Source of the DNA: Maricaulis sp048270265
Lineage (GTDB): Bacteria > Pseudomonadota > Alphaproteobacteria > Caulobacterales > Maricaulaceae
NCBI RefSeq assembly: GCF_048270265.1
Contig: NZ_JBLWTD010000006.1
Coordinates: 62,001-126,000 of the forward strand
DNA: 64,000 bases
Reading direction: 5' to 3'
Part shown: in pieces, positions 8,569 through 16,440 of the stretch
Position numbering within the stretch: the stretch's first letter is position 1
Layout of the letters: every line of letters begins with the position of its first letter
The notes under the pieces: generated by a model
What the model saw: only the letters and a program-made list of their open reading frames with translations
The model's database searches: none
Told to the model about the DNA's origin: nothing
Translations under genes and position numbers: made by a program

Positions 8569-10349
8569 TTCCGGTCTTTGACGAGTTGTTCGAGGTCAGC
8601 GGCAACCCGCGGCATCAGCGTGTCGAACTCGCGGAAGCCCTTGCCGAAATAGGAACGGGTCTGGGGATACCAGTGCATGTGGTCGGAGCCGAGCAGTGGC
8701 CAGGTCGTCGAGCGGGCGTGAATGAACCAGACCAGACCGCCTGTCGCGGCAGCGAGATTGCTGGTGGCATTCATCGGGCCGATGACCAGGTCGCAGGTCG
8801 ACGAGAGCGCGGCGACATCGTCGAGATCCATCTTGAGGTCGATGCCCCGGGGTTGATGGATATCGACGCCGAACAGCTCCTTGGCCTGTTTCAGCTCGCG
8901 GGAGATTTCGCCGTACTGGAGATTGATGAAATCGACCCCGTCAACGGCGAAGATCGATTTCCAGTCCTCGAATTCAGAGAAGAAGCGGGCCCGGCGGACG
9001 TTCATTTTGAGGGATTTCCAGAGAATGCCGACTTTCAGGCCGTCACCGACCTGACCGAGATAGTCGCGCCAGGCGGCGACCCGTTCGGGGTCAGCGGTCA
9101 GGAAGGCGGGGCGCTTTGGAAAGCTTTCCAGCGTTGGACGCAGCGCATTGAGCGGATCACCCATCGGTGTCCAGTAATCGGCGCCGTCATCGAGATGGTT
9201 GGCGGTGCGCACATCGCGGCCCTCCAGCTTGACCGAGGTGTGATTGCCGACCTTCGCCTTGGGCAGGGAGCGCTGGACCAGCGGCACCAGCCGGTATTCG
9301 CAGGCAATCCGCAACTCGCCCTCGGGGCCCACCGCGTCGATCAATTCCTGCGCTGTGTTGAGGAAAAGGACTTCATCGCCCAGCCCCTGTTCGCCAACAA
9401 GCACGACCGTCTTGCCCTTGAGGTCCGCGAGGTCAAGGCTCTCCCAGCGCGGGCAGTTCATCGCGAAGACAGTGGCCTGGGCATTGTTCAGGTCGAGCCG
9501 CGATTGCTGGGCCTTCCAGCCCTCGGCCACGCGCCCACAGGCGAGCAGGAGCAGGGAGCGGCCGTGTTCCATCGTGGCGCGGTCGACCGGGTCCTGCGGA
9601 TTCTTCAACGCCTGCTCAAAATGCTCGACCGCCTTGAAGGGCTCGCCGATCAGTTCGTACATGTTCGCCATATTGTTGTGGGCGCGGGCGAAGTCGGGTT
9701 TCAGGCGCAGGGCCTCGGCAAAGAAGGTTGTCGCGCCGGCCGGATCACCGGATTCGGCGAGCACCGTGCCGAGCGAGTTCCACAGCTCCACATTTTCCGG
9801 GTACTGGAAAATCGCGGTGCGCAAGATCTCGATGGCATCATCAATGCGTGCCTGGTCGCGCAGGACGCTGGCGAGATTGATGACGCCGTTCAGATTGCCC
9901 GGATCGAGCTGGACGCACAGGCGATAGAATTTTTCAGCCGCCGGCAGCATGTCGAGCTTCCACGCGACAATGCCCATATTGAGGTAGATCTCCGCATCCT
10001 TCGGATCGATCTTCCAGGCGCGTTCGTAATACTCCAGAGCCTTGGACAATCGCCCGACGCGGAACAGGACCAGCCCGACGGCATGATTTGTCAGTGCGGC
10101 ATCGGGGGCGATATCGAGGGCGCGCAGAATGTATTTGGATGCTTCCTGGTGGTCGCCCTCATCGGACAGTTTGATACCGCGGGCGACCAGGTTGGAGGCC
10201 TTGCGATATTTGTCCCGCTGCGCCTTGGGCACGACGCCCAGCCGCAATTCCGTGGAGAGGCGACCGCGCGCGCCGCGGGCGCCAACCGCTTCATTCTTGG
10301 CGGCTTCGGCCTCGGCCTGAAATTCGTCACTCAGGGCTGCATCAGTCAT
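8565..10349 (-). CDS. flmG: FlmG-like TPR glycosyltransferase (flagellin glycosylation)
   Basis: 594 residues. After a charged N-terminus (~1-45), residues ~45-260 are at least six TPR units (for example ALEYYERAWKIDPKDAEIYL and ATTFFAEALRLKPDFARAHN). The C-terminal ~300 residues form a GT-B-like domain with VVLVGEQGLGDEVLFL and VIGPMNATSNLAAATGG. Caulobacter FlmG has the same TPR plus glycosyltransferase layout and about the same length; it binds flagellin through its TPRs and transfers pseudaminic acid to it. The gene is divergent from flbT-flaF and the flagellin genes and heads the six-gene sugar operon down to 3840. Assignment to FlmG rests on architecture and context, not on alignment. 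Confidence 0.82.
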   Translation of the reverse strand: MTDAALSDEFQAEAEAAKNEAVGARGARGRLSTELRLGVVPKAQRDKYRKASNLVARGIKLSDEGDHQEASKYILRALDIAPDAALTNHAVGLVLFRVGRLSKALEYYERAWKIDPKDAEIYLNMGIVAWKLDMLPAAEKFYRLCVQLDPGNLNGVINLASVLRDQARIDDAIEILRTAIFQYPENVELWNSLGTVLAESGDPAGATTFFAEALRLKPDFARAHNNMANMYELIGEPFKAVEHFEQALKNPQDPVDRATMEHGRSLLLLACGRVAEGWKAQQSRLDLNNAQATVFAMNCPRWESLDLADLKGKTVVLVGEQGLGDEVLFLNTAQELIDAVGPEGELRIACEYRLVPLVQRSLPKAKVGNHTSVKLEGRDVRTANHLDDGADYWTPMGDPLNALRPTLESFPKRPAFLTADPERVAAWRDYLGQVGDGLKVGILWKSLKMNVRRARFFSEFEDWKSIFAVDGVDFINLQYGEISRELKQAKELFGVDIHQPRGIDLKMDLDDVAALSSTCDLVIGPMNATSNLAAATGGLVWFIHARSTTWPLLGSDHMHWYPQTRSYFGKGFREFDTLMPRVAADLEQLVKDRK

Positions 10350-10540
10350 ACCAAGCCTATCGGGTCCGGGGCGGTGGAGGAATCAGCTTCAGCTGGCCGG
10401 GATTCGATTTAAAACTTGCTAACGGGCCCGCGAAGCGATGCGCTGCGTGTCGCTCATGGCCGAAACCATTTATTCATCCGGCTTTGCCAACGTGCAGTCG
10501 ACGGCATGAAGCCCCGGATTTCGCTGACTGGAGACACATC

Positions 10541-10927
10541 ATGGCCCTGAAAATCTCGCTCAAGCCCGGCGAGAAGTTCGTGCTCAACGGTGCCGTGGTT
10601 GAAAACGGTGATCGCCGGGCCACGCTCTTGTTGCAGAACCGGGCATCGGTACTTCGCGAGAAGGACATCATGCAGGCCAGCGAAGTGACGACGCCGGCCC
10701 GGCACATCTATTTCCCGATCATGATGATGTATCTGTCAGATCAGGCCGACGAGCATCAATACGAGCAGTTCGTGTTGCGGATGAATGAATTCATGGGCGC
10801 CGTTTCGGCGACCGACGTGCTGGCGTCCTGCGTCACGATCAGCCGCGATGTCATGGCCGGAGAATATTACAAGGCTTTGATGCGCTGCAAGAAATTGATC
10901 GCGTTTGAAGAGGAGCGCCTAAAATAA
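10541..10927 (+). CDS. flbT: Flagellin translational regulator FlbT
   Basis: 128 residues beginning MALKISLKPGEKFVLNGAVV, a strongly recognisable FlbT start. GGAGA at 10530-10534 fits the ATG at 10541. The upstream in-frame ATG has no such site. FlbT is a small cytoplasmic protein that, in Caulobacter, binds the 5' leader of flagellin mRNA and reduces its translation and stability until the hook is complete. It is translationally coupled to flaF (TAATG overlap) and precedes three flagellin genes whose leaders carry hairpins. The length matches the family's. Confidence 0.93.
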   Translation: MALKISLKPGEKFVLNGAVVENGDRRATLLLQNRASVLREKDIMQASEVTTPARHIYFPIMMMYLSDQADEHQYEQFVLRMNEFMGAVSATDVLASCVTISRDVMAGEYYKALMRCKKLIAFEEERLK

Positions 10928-11307
10928 TGTCCTTTCAGGCCTATCAGAAAGCGTCGACGCGCGTGGAAGATCCGCGCTCGACGGAATACCGGCTGTTTGC
11001 CCAGGTCACGCGCGCCCTGATGAAGGCGTCGGAGACTGACCGGCTGGAGATTGCCACCCGGATTGACGCGCTGGACTGGAACCGGCGCCTCTGGTCGAAT
11101 CTCGGGTCCGATTGTGCGAGCGCCGAGAACAAATTGCCGGATCAATTGCGGGCCTCGATTATTTCCCTCTCGATTTTCGTCGCGAAATACACGTCGCAGG
11201 TGATGCGGGGGACGGGAGAGTTCGAGGTGCTGATTGATCTCAACCGGACCATCATGCAGGGGCTGGCACCGCAACCGCAGCCAAACATGGCCCACAACGC
11301 GGCCTAG
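10927..11307 (+). CDS. flaF: Flagellin biosynthesis regulator FlaF
   Basis: 126 residues, beginning MSFQAYQKASTRVEDPRSTE with the conserved central LDWNRRLWSNLGSDCA and IISLSIFVAKYT of FlaF. In Caulobacter FlaF is a flagellin-binding chaperone/regulator that promotes flagellin translation and secretion and opposes FlbT. Its start overlaps the flbT stop by one base. A strong hairpin terminator follows 47 bases after the stop, which separates this pair from the first flagellin gene. Confidence 0.93.
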   Translation: MSFQAYQKASTRVEDPRSTEYRLFAQVTRALMKASETDRLEIATRIDALDWNRRLWSNLGSDCASAENKLPDQLRASIISLSIFVAKYTSQVMRGTGEFEVLIDLNRTIMQGLAPQPQPNMAHNAA

Positions 11308-11353
11308 CTGCCCCGCTGCGGCGTAACACCTTCCCCTTTCGACAGAGACCGGC

Positions 11354-11386
11354 AAGCCGGGCGCACTTCCATGCGTCCGGCTTTTT
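11354..11386 (+). terminator. Rho-independent terminator after flbT-flaF
   Basis: The arms AAGCCGGGCGCA (11354-11365) and TGCGTCCGGCTT (11372-11383) pair around a six-base loop with one mismatch and lead into a T tract ending at 11386. It lies 47 bases after flaF. Confidence 0.8.
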
Positions 11387-11578
11387 CGTGCTGCGCGATG
11401 CCTGCGGCACCGCCGGCTGAGCGGCGCGCCTGGCGTACATTTCCTCGCGTCCGGACTGTGACGGGGCAGCATCTGCCGGGTCGGCAGATTTGGGCGGCAC
11501 ATTCGCTCGAAGACCCTCCTGTCATCGCTTGTCAGGTAAAAAAGATCATTGAAAGCAATGCGTTGGGCGTGTGGTCGC

Positions 11579-11593
11579 TGGCACGCGAATTGC
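11579..11593 (+). promoter_or_regulatory. Sigma-54 promoter of flagellin gene 1
   Basis: TGGCAC-GCGAA-TTGC matches the -24/-12 consensus exactly, with 12 bases between the GG and GC dinucleotides. Expected transcription start is about 11604, giving a leader of ~60 bases before the ATG at 11665. In Caulobacter the flagellin genes are class IV sigma-54 genes activated by FlbD. The remaining sequence between flaF and this promoter holds the terminator and an inverted repeat CTGCC/GGCAG around 11474-11489 of unknown role. Confidence 0.88.
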
Positions 11594-11606
11594 GACCTGG
11601 TGTGCA

Positions 11607-11632
11607 GGACAAAAAGTCCAAGTCAATCGACT
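11607..11632 (+). promoter_or_regulatory. Leader hairpins of flagellin 1 mRNA
   Basis: Just downstream of the predicted transcription start are GGAC-AAAAA-GTCC (11607-11619) and AGTC-AATC-GACT (11621-11632), two small tandem hairpins ending ~20 bases before the GGAGG site at 11653. Similar paired hairpins occur at the same place in flagellin 2. In Caulobacter FlbT acts on a hairpin-bearing flagellin leader, so these are candidate FlbT sites (inference). Confidence 0.5.
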
Positions 11633-11664
11633 GACTTCACCACTTCCAGAATGGAGGAATGATT

Positions 11665-12489
11665 ATGCTTTCAGTGAACACCAACGCCGGAGCCATGGTG
11701 GCTCTGCAGAACCTGACCAAGACGAACGCTCAGATGACAGAGGTTCAAAACCGGATCAACACCGGCCTGGATGTGGCCGGCGCGAAGGATGATGGCGGCA
11801 AGTTCGCCATCGCCCAGCGTATGCGTGCCCAAGTGGGCGGGTATGGCGTTGTTACGGACAGTCTGAACCGGACCGGGTCCGTCGTCGACGTCGCGCTTGC
11901 GGCGGCCGAGGGCATCTCGGATCTGCTCATTGAGATGAAGGCAAAGGCACTGGCGGCATCTGATGTTTCTCTGGACTCTGCGTCCCGGACGGCCCTGAAC
12001 GAAGACTTCAAGGCCCTGCGTGACCAGATCTCGAAGATGGTCAGTACCGCCGAATTCAATGGCACGAACTTGATCAACAATACCGTGACGTCCATCTCTG
12101 CTTTGGCAAATGCGGACGGCAGCAGCACGATTTCGATCGTCGACGAGAATCTGTCGCTGGGGGGCGCAATCGTGACCCTTTCCGCGACGGCATCCTTTGC
12201 GACGGCCGGTGCTGCCGATACTATCGCGGGAACGATCTCGACCTCGCTGAACAATCTGAACCTTGCGTTGGCGCGCCTCGGCACGGCTTCGAAATCTTTG
12301 GATATTCACGGGGATTTTGTGACAAAACTTTCCGACGCCCTTGAAGTGGGTATCGGGAATATTGTTGACGCGGACCTCGCGAAGGAAAGCGCACGCCTGC
12401 AGTCGCTGCAAGTCAAGCAGCAGCTGGGGGTCCAGGCGCTTTCGATCGCGAACCAGAATCCGCAGACCATTCTTTCCTTCTTCCAGTAG
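11665..12489 (+). CDS. Flagellin 1
   Basis: 274 residues from the ATG at 11665, chosen because GGAGG at 11653-11657 is seven bases upstream; the ATG at 11659 is too close. The N-terminal coiled-coil D0/D1 part (MLSVNTNAGAMVALQNLTKT, NRINTGLDV) and the C-terminal D0 (IVDADLAKESARLQSLQVKQ, LGVQALSIANQNP) are classic flagellin, joined by a short central region as in Caulobacterales flagellins. Filament subunit exported by the flagellar type III system. It is clearly paralogous to flagellin 2, with long identical blocks in the central and C-terminal parts. Ser/Thr residues in the central region are likely glycosylation targets for the FlmG-like enzyme (inference). Confidence 0.95.
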   Translation: MLSVNTNAGAMVALQNLTKTNAQMTEVQNRINTGLDVAGAKDDGGKFAIAQRMRAQVGGYGVVTDSLNRTGSVVDVALAAAEGISDLLIEMKAKALAASDVSLDSASRTALNEDFKALRDQISKMVSTAEFNGTNLINNTVTSISALANADGSSTISIVDENLSLGGAIVTLSATASFATAGAADTIAGTISTSLNNLNLALARLGTASKSLDIHGDFVTKLSDALEVGIGNIVDADLAKESARLQSLQVKQQLGVQALSIANQNPQTILSFFQ

Positions 12490-12497
12490 CCTCGTCG

Positions 12498-12531
12498 ATC
12501 GGGGCCGCCTTCGGGCGGCCCCGATTTTTTT
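12498..12531 (+). terminator. Rho-independent terminator after flagellin 1
   Basis: A perfect 12-bp stem, ATCGGGGCCGCC / GGCGGCCCCGAT, with a TTCG loop and a run of T to 12531, nine bases after the stop codon. Confidence 0.93.
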
Positions 12532-12607
12532 GGTTCCGCGAGCGGGGGCCCGTAAGCATGCCCGCAATCCGGAATTAACCTTTCGTAAATCAGAAAAATA
12601 TTCCCCG

Positions 12608-12656
12608 CGGCAAGTTTTGCCGAGCTCCCGCCCGGTTGAGGCGGCAAATATTGCCG
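12608..12656 (+). promoter_or_regulatory. Two ftr-like (FlbD) palindromes upstream of flagellin 2
   Basis: CGGCAA-GTT-TTGCCG at 12608-12622 and CGGCAA-ATA-TTGCCG at 12642-12656 share perfect arms, 34 bases centre to centre, about 90-140 bases upstream of the sigma-54 promoter at 12747. The position and sequence fit enhancer sites for FlbD, the Caulobacter flagellar sigma-54 activator. Related copies lie upstream of flgI and between flgF and fliL. The remainder of the 344-base gap 12490-12833 holds only the terminator, the promoter and the leader. Confidence 0.7.
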
Positions 12657-12746
12657 ATTGAATGGTTACCGCCGCTGGTCGTGATTCGCGAACATCACCA
12701 GTTGCGCCAATCTTCCCCCGATTAACCTGTTGTAGCAGGCAGTTTC

Positions 12747-12761
12747 TGGCCCGTAGCTTGC
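12747..12761 (+). promoter_or_regulatory. Sigma-54 promoter of flagellin gene 2
   Basis: TGGCCC-GTAGC-TTGC matches the -24/-12 pattern with GG-GC spacing of 12. Expected transcription start is about 12772, 62 bases before the ATG at 12834. Confidence 0.85.
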
Positions 12762-12773
12762 GAGGTTTTCCGT

Positions 12774-12804
12774 GGATCAGAAGATCCGCCGGGCAAAACG
12801 CCCG
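12774..12804 (+). promoter_or_regulatory. Leader hairpins of flagellin 2 mRNA
   Basis: GGATC-AGAA-GATCC (12774-12787) and CGGGC-AAAAC-GCCCG (12790-12804) form two adjacent five-base-pair stems with A-rich loops at the start of the predicted transcript, mirroring the arrangement in flagellin 1. They are a candidate FlbT recognition region (inference). Confidence 0.5.
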
Positions 12805-12833
12805 AGATAAACCAGAACGGAAAGGGCCAAGAA

Positions 12834-13658
12834 ATGGCTACAATCAACACGAATTCCGGTGCCATGGTGGCACTGCAGCAGCTGAACCAGACCAACCGCG
12901 ACCTGGAAACTGTCCAGAGCCGGATCACCACCGGTCTTGCAGTTGCCTCCGCCAAGGATGATGGCGGCAAGTTTGCCATCGCCCAGAAAATGCGTGCCGA
13001 TGTTCAGGCCTATGACGTTGTCAGCAGCTCCCTGGATCTCGCGACCTCTACGGTTGATGTTGCTCTGGCTGCCGGTGAAGCCGTCTCCGATCTGCTGATC
13101 GAAATGAAGTCGAAGGCGCTGGCCGCTTCCGACACCAGCCTCGATACGGCATCGCGCTCCGCCCTGAACGAAGACTTCAAGGCGCTCCGTGACCAGATCG
13201 GCAAGATCGTTTCGAACGCCTCGTTCAACGGCACCAACCTGATCAACAACTCGGTGACCTCGATCTCGGCTCTCGCCAATGCATCGGGCTCGTCCACGAT
13301 TTCGATCGTCGACGAGAACCTGTCGCTCGGTGGCGGCGTAGTTACGCTGACCGCGACCGCTTCGATGGATTCGGCTGGTACCGCCGCGACTCTTGCCGGC
13401 ACCATCTCGACCTCGCTGAACAACCTCAACAGCTCCCTGGCTCGCCTGGGTACGGCTTCGAAATCTCTGGGTATCCACAAGGATTTCGTTGGCAAGCTGG
13501 CTGACTCCCTGACGCAGGGTATCGGCAATATCGTCGACGCGGATCTGGCAAAAGAGAGCGCGCGGTTGCAGTCCCTGCAGGTCAAGCAACAGCTTGGCGT
13601 TCAGGCTCTGTCGATCGCAAACAGTGCTCCGAGCACGATCCTGGGCTACTTCCGTTAA
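12834..13658 (+). CDS. Flagellin 2
   Basis: 274 residues, MATINTNSGAMVALQQLNQT at the N-terminus and LGVQALSIANSAPSTILGYF at the C-terminus. It differs from flagellin 1 mainly around residues 55-80 and 175-215; the block SSTISIVDENLSLGG is identical. The coding sequence uses more consistently preferred codons than flagellin 1 and the upstream region has the strongest ftr-like sites, which suggests that this is a highly expressed major filament subunit (inference). The terminal hairpin after it lacks a T tract, so some transcripts may continue into flaG. Confidence 0.95.
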   Translation: MATINTNSGAMVALQQLNQTNRDLETVQSRITTGLAVASAKDDGGKFAIAQKMRADVQAYDVVSSSLDLATSTVDVALAAGEAVSDLLIEMKSKALAASDTSLDTASRSALNEDFKALRDQIGKIVSNASFNGTNLINNSVTSISALANASGSSTISIVDENLSLGGGVVTLTATASMDSAGTAATLAGTISTSLNNLNSSLARLGTASKSLGIHKDFVGKLADSLTQGIGNIVDADLAKESARLQSLQVKQQLGVQALSIANSAPSTILGYFR

Positions 13659-13669
13659 TCCACGGAACC

Positions 13670-13697
13670 GGATGGCGGGCCTTCCGGCCCGCCATCC
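13670..13697 (+). terminator. Hairpin between flagellin 2 and flaG (no T tract)
   Basis: A perfect 12-bp stem, GGATGGCGGGCC / GGCCCGCCATCC, with loop TTCC. The bases after it (ACCTTCCCT) are not a T run, so it may stabilise the 3' end or attenuate read-through rather than terminate fully. Confidence 0.55.
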
Positions 13698-13763
13698 ACC
13701 TTCCCTGGGCACTGAACGGGGAGGTTCTGGAGGCACCGACGCCTCTGCGTCGGCGACAAGAAA

Positions 13764-14132
13764 ATGGCTGACACCAATTATACTCGGCCACCCTTTGTGG
13801 CCAATCCGCTCCTGGAAGCGCGCGACGCTTTAAGCGTTCGTTCCCGGCCCGATCCAACCCGCGTCACGCCGGTTGAAAAACAGGCCGCAACACCGGACAC
13901 GGCCTACCGGCCCTCAGGCGAGTTCATCGCCGAGCTGGAGCGCCTGGCCCGCGATGTCCTCAGTAATTCCAGACTCAGCATTCAGCGCGAGAGTCCGACG
14001 GGTGATTTCATCTATCTGATGATCGACAAGGATACCGGCGAAACCATTCGCCGATGGCCGCCGGAGTCGCATGGCGATCTGGTGGAATATCTGCGCACCT
14101 ACCGGGCTGGCCTGGTCAACCGCACAGCCTGA
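13764..14132 (+). CDS. flaG: FlaG-family flagellar protein
   Basis: 122 residues. The N-terminal half is Pro/Arg-rich and variable. The C-terminal half, with SRLSIQRESPTGDFIYLMID then KDTGETIRRWPPE, is the FlaG domain (a beta-rich segment ending in the conserved Ile-Arg-x-Pro-Pro-Glu type motif). FlaG proteins influence filament length and are encoded next to flagellin genes. It sits between flagellins 2 and 3, with no strong promoter seen in front, so it may depend on read-through from flagellin 2. Confidence 0.8.
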   Translation: MADTNYTRPPFVANPLLEARDALSVRSRPDPTRVTPVEKQAATPDTAYRPSGEFIAELERLARDVLSNSRLSIQRESPTGDFIYLMIDKDTGETIRRWPPESHGDLVEYLRTYRAGLVNRTA

Positions 14133-14257
14133 CCCGCTGGGCAAAACTGACCGGTCTGGCCTTCACGACTCGGCAATTTGCGACTTTTGCCGTCGGGCGC
14201 CACTTTGCAGAAAATCATAACCGATTGAAAATGCCACATAATATGTGGGCATCGGTT

Positions 14258-14272
14258 CGGCACGGCATTTGC
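14258..14272 (+). promoter_or_regulatory. Sigma-54 promoter of flagellin gene 3
   Basis: CGGCAC-GGCAT-TTGC, one mismatch from TGGCAC-N5-TTGC, with correct GG-GC spacing. A split palindrome CGGCAA-N10-TTGCCG lies at 14171-14192, about 80 bases upstream. Its arms match the ftr-like arms but the spacer is ten rather than three bases. Confidence 0.78.
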
Positions 14273-14287
14273 GCTCTCACATTCGAG

Positions 14288-14307
14288 GCGTCACGCAAGA
14301 GTGGCGC
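14288..14307 (+). promoter_or_regulatory. Leader hairpin of flagellin 3 mRNA
   Basis: GCGTCAC (14288-14294) pairs with GTGGCGC (14301-14307), seven pairs including one T-G wobble, around a six-base GCAAGA loop at the predicted 5' end of the transcript. The site GGGAG at 14318-14322 follows, eight bases from the ATG. Confidence 0.45.
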
Positions 14308-14330
14308 GGTGAATTGCGGGAGAATATCGC

Positions 14331-15161
14331 ATGACCTTGAGTGTCCACACCAATACCGCCGCGATGGTCGCGCTGCAAAACCTGAACAAGACCAATGATC
14401 AGATGGAAAATGTTCAGAACCGGATCAATACCGGGCTGAAGATTTCCGGCGCCAAGGACAATGCCGCCATCTACGCGGTTGCCCAGGGCATGCGTGCTGA
14501 TATCGGCGCTCTGGACGCGGTTCAGACCGGTCTCAACCGGGCGACCACGATCGGCGATGTCGCTCTTGCCGCCGGCGAGACGATCTCCGACCTGTTGATC
14601 GAGATGCGCGAGAAGGCCACGGCGGCGATGGACCCCTCGCTCGATTCCTATTCCCGCCAGGCCTATGATTCCGACTTCAAGGCCCTGCTCGACCAGGTCC
14701 GGGTCATCATCGAAAATGCCGAGTTTGACGGCGCCAATCTGCTCGACGGTTCCGTGACCAACGGTGTCGAATTCCTGGCCGATGCCGACGCCGCCCGCAC
14801 GGTGACGCTGAAGTCCCAGGATATGAGCATTGGCGGGGCCATCCTCACCATCCCGACAACGGCGAGCCTCGGCACGGCCACCCTGGCAACCTCGGTGATG
14901 GCAACGATCCAGGCCAGCCTCGACAACGTCAATCAGGCGCTGGCCGATCTGGGCTCGGACACCAAGAAGATCGAGGCGCATTCCGGCTTCGTCACCAAAC
15001 TGGTGGATGCGCTTACCAAGGGGGTCGGCGGTCTGGTTGATGCCGACCTGGCCGTGGAGAGTGCGAACTTGCAGGCCTTGCAGGTCAAACAACAGCTTGG
15101 CGTCCAGGCCCTCTCGATCGCCAACTCGCAGCCGCAGATCATTCTCAACCTCTTCCAGTAG
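14331..15161 (+). CDS. Flagellin 3
   Basis: 276 residues with flagellin D0/D1 termini (VHTNTAAMVALQNLNKTN; NLQALQVKQQLGVQALSIAN). It is a divergent paralogue of flagellins 1 and 2: the central part (DGSVTNGVEFLADADAARTV, SQDMSIGGAILTIPTTASLG) differs almost throughout, while the last ~35 residues are well conserved. It is likely a minor or proximal filament subunit, as Caulobacter filaments contain several flagellin types. It has its own sigma-54 promoter and terminator, so it is a monocistronic unit. Confidence 0.95.
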   Translation: MTLSVHTNTAAMVALQNLNKTNDQMENVQNRINTGLKISGAKDNAAIYAVAQGMRADIGALDAVQTGLNRATTIGDVALAAGETISDLLIEMREKATAAMDPSLDSYSRQAYDSDFKALLDQVRVIIENAEFDGANLLDGSVTNGVEFLADADAARTVTLKSQDMSIGGAILTIPTTASLGTATLATSVMATIQASLDNVNQALADLGSDTKKIEAHSGFVTKLVDALTKGVGGLVDADLAVESANLQALQVKQQLGVQALSIANSQPQIILNLFQ

Positions 15162-15199
15162 ACTCGTTAGCCTGCCCCACCACGGCAGCCTTGCTGCGG

Positions 15200-15227
15200 A
15201 ACGGCACCCCAAGCGGGTGCCGTTTTC
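15200..15227 (+). terminator. Rho-independent terminator after flagellin 3
   Basis: AACGGCACCC (15200-15209) and GGGTGCCGTT (15215-15224) form a 10-bp stem with a five-base loop, followed by TT. The gene for PseC starts 47 bases later. Confidence 0.82.
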
Positions 15228-15273
15228 GTTTGAGCGACTCGCGTCATGATGTGGCGTGCTTTGAGGACACCCC

Positions 15274-16440
15274 ATGCCCAAACCCTTCCTGCCCTATGGC
15301 CGCCAGTCCATTGACGACAGTGATATCGAGGCTGTTGCCCGCGTCCTGCGCTCCGACTGGCTCACCACTGGGCCCGAAGTCGACGCCTTCGAGGCGGATT
15401 TTGCCGCGACGACCGGCGCCGGGCACGCGATTGCCTGCTCCAATGGCACGACCGCCCTGCATCTGGCGCTCGCAGGCCTGGATGTCGGACCGGGCGATGT
15501 CTGCATCGTGCCGGCGATCACCTTCATGGCGACGGCGAATGCCGCGATCTATTGCGGCGCGGATGTCGTGTTTGCCGATGTCGACGCGCAGACCGGCCTG
15601 ATGACGCCGGATACGCTGCGTCAGGCCATCGGGCGCGTGTCAGGCGGGCGGCTGCAGGCGGTGCTGCCGGTGCACTTGGCAGGGCAGTGCGAAGACATGG
15701 CGGCGCTGCGGGAGATTGCGACGGCTGCCGGCGCCAAATTGGTCGAGGATGCCTGCCATGCGCTGGGCACAAGCTGGCGCGGGCAACCCGTTGGAGCGGG
15801 CGACAATTCCGATGCGGCCTGTTTCTCCTTTCACCCCGTCAAGACGATCGCGGCCGGCGAGGGCGGTATGGTGACGACCAATGATGCCGCGCTGGCCGCT
15901 CGACTGCGGCGGCTGCGCAGTCACGGCATCGAGCGCGATCCGGCGCGCATGGAACAGGGCCAGGACGAGCCCTGGTGGCATGAAATGCAGGAGCTGGGCT
16001 GGAATTACCGCCTGTGCGACGTGCAGGCGGCACTGGCGCGCTCGCAACTCTCACGGCTCGATGTGTTCGCCGCGAAGCGCAAGACGCTCGCAGCGGCGTA
16101 TGACGCGGCTCTGGAGGGGCATCCCGTCATCGGCGCCCTGGCGCGGACGCCCGATTGCGATCCCTGCCTGCATCTTTATCCGGTGCGGATCGATTTTGTC
16201 GCTGCGGGCACGGATCGGGCCAGTGTGATGAACAGATTGCGGGACCGGGGTATCGGCTCGCAGGTCCATTATATCCCGGTACCGTCGCAGCCCTGGTATC
16301 GCCGGCGTTATGGCAATCAGACCCCGGCCGGTGCCGCGGCCTATTATCAGCGCACACTGAGCCTGCCGCTGTTTGCGGACATGGCGGAAGATGATCCGGA
16401 ACGGGTGGTGGCCGCGCTCAATGATGTGCTTGGCGTCTAG
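15274..16440 (+). CDS. pseC: PseC-type UDP-sugar aminotransferase
   Basis: 388 residues, a PLP-dependent DegT/DnrJ/EryC1/StrS aminotransferase. PYGRQSIDDSDIEAVARVLR at the N-terminus and SDWLTTGPEVDAFE are typical of PseC (FlmB in Caulobacter), and the PLP lysine is Lys190 in FHPVKTIAAGEGG. PseC aminates UDP-2-acetamido-2,6-dideoxy-L-arabino-hexos-4-ulose made by PseB (19990). It is convergent with the methylase gene; both stop codons share the palindrome CTAG at 16437-16440. Confidence 0.9.
   Translation: MPKPFLPYGRQSIDDSDIEAVARVLRSDWLTTGPEVDAFEADFAATTGAGHAIACSNGTTALHLALAGLDVGPGDVCIVPAITFMATANAAIYCGADVVFADVDAQTGLMTPDTLRQAIGRVSGGRLQAVLPVHLAGQCEDMAALREIATAAGAKLVEDACHALGTSWRGQPVGAGDNSDAACFSFHPVKTIAAGEGGMVTTNDAALAARLRRLRSHGIERDPARMEQGQDEPWWHEMQELGWNYRLCDVQAALARSQLSRLDVFAAKRKTLAAAYDAALEGHPVIGALARTPDCDPCLHLYPVRIDFVAAGTDRASVMNRLRDRGIGSQVHYIPVPSQPWYRRRYGNQTPAGAAAYYQRTLSLPLFADMAEDDPERVVAALNDVLGV

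Noticed and set aside
8586..10412. A 608-codon open frame on the plus strand opposite the FlmG-like gene
   Set aside because: The composition is that of a shadow frame, there is no recognised motif, and the minus-strand gene has clear TPR and GT features.
11665..15161. The repeated blocks shared by the flagellin genes as a CRISPR or tandem-repeat array
   Set aside because: The similarity follows the reading frame and gene boundaries and is explained by flagellin gene duplication; no short direct repeats with unique spacers exist.
16437..16440. The shared stop palindrome CTAG between pseC and the methylase (and the one at 62884)
   Set aside because: A compact convergent arrangement that arises by chance; it does not need a special function.
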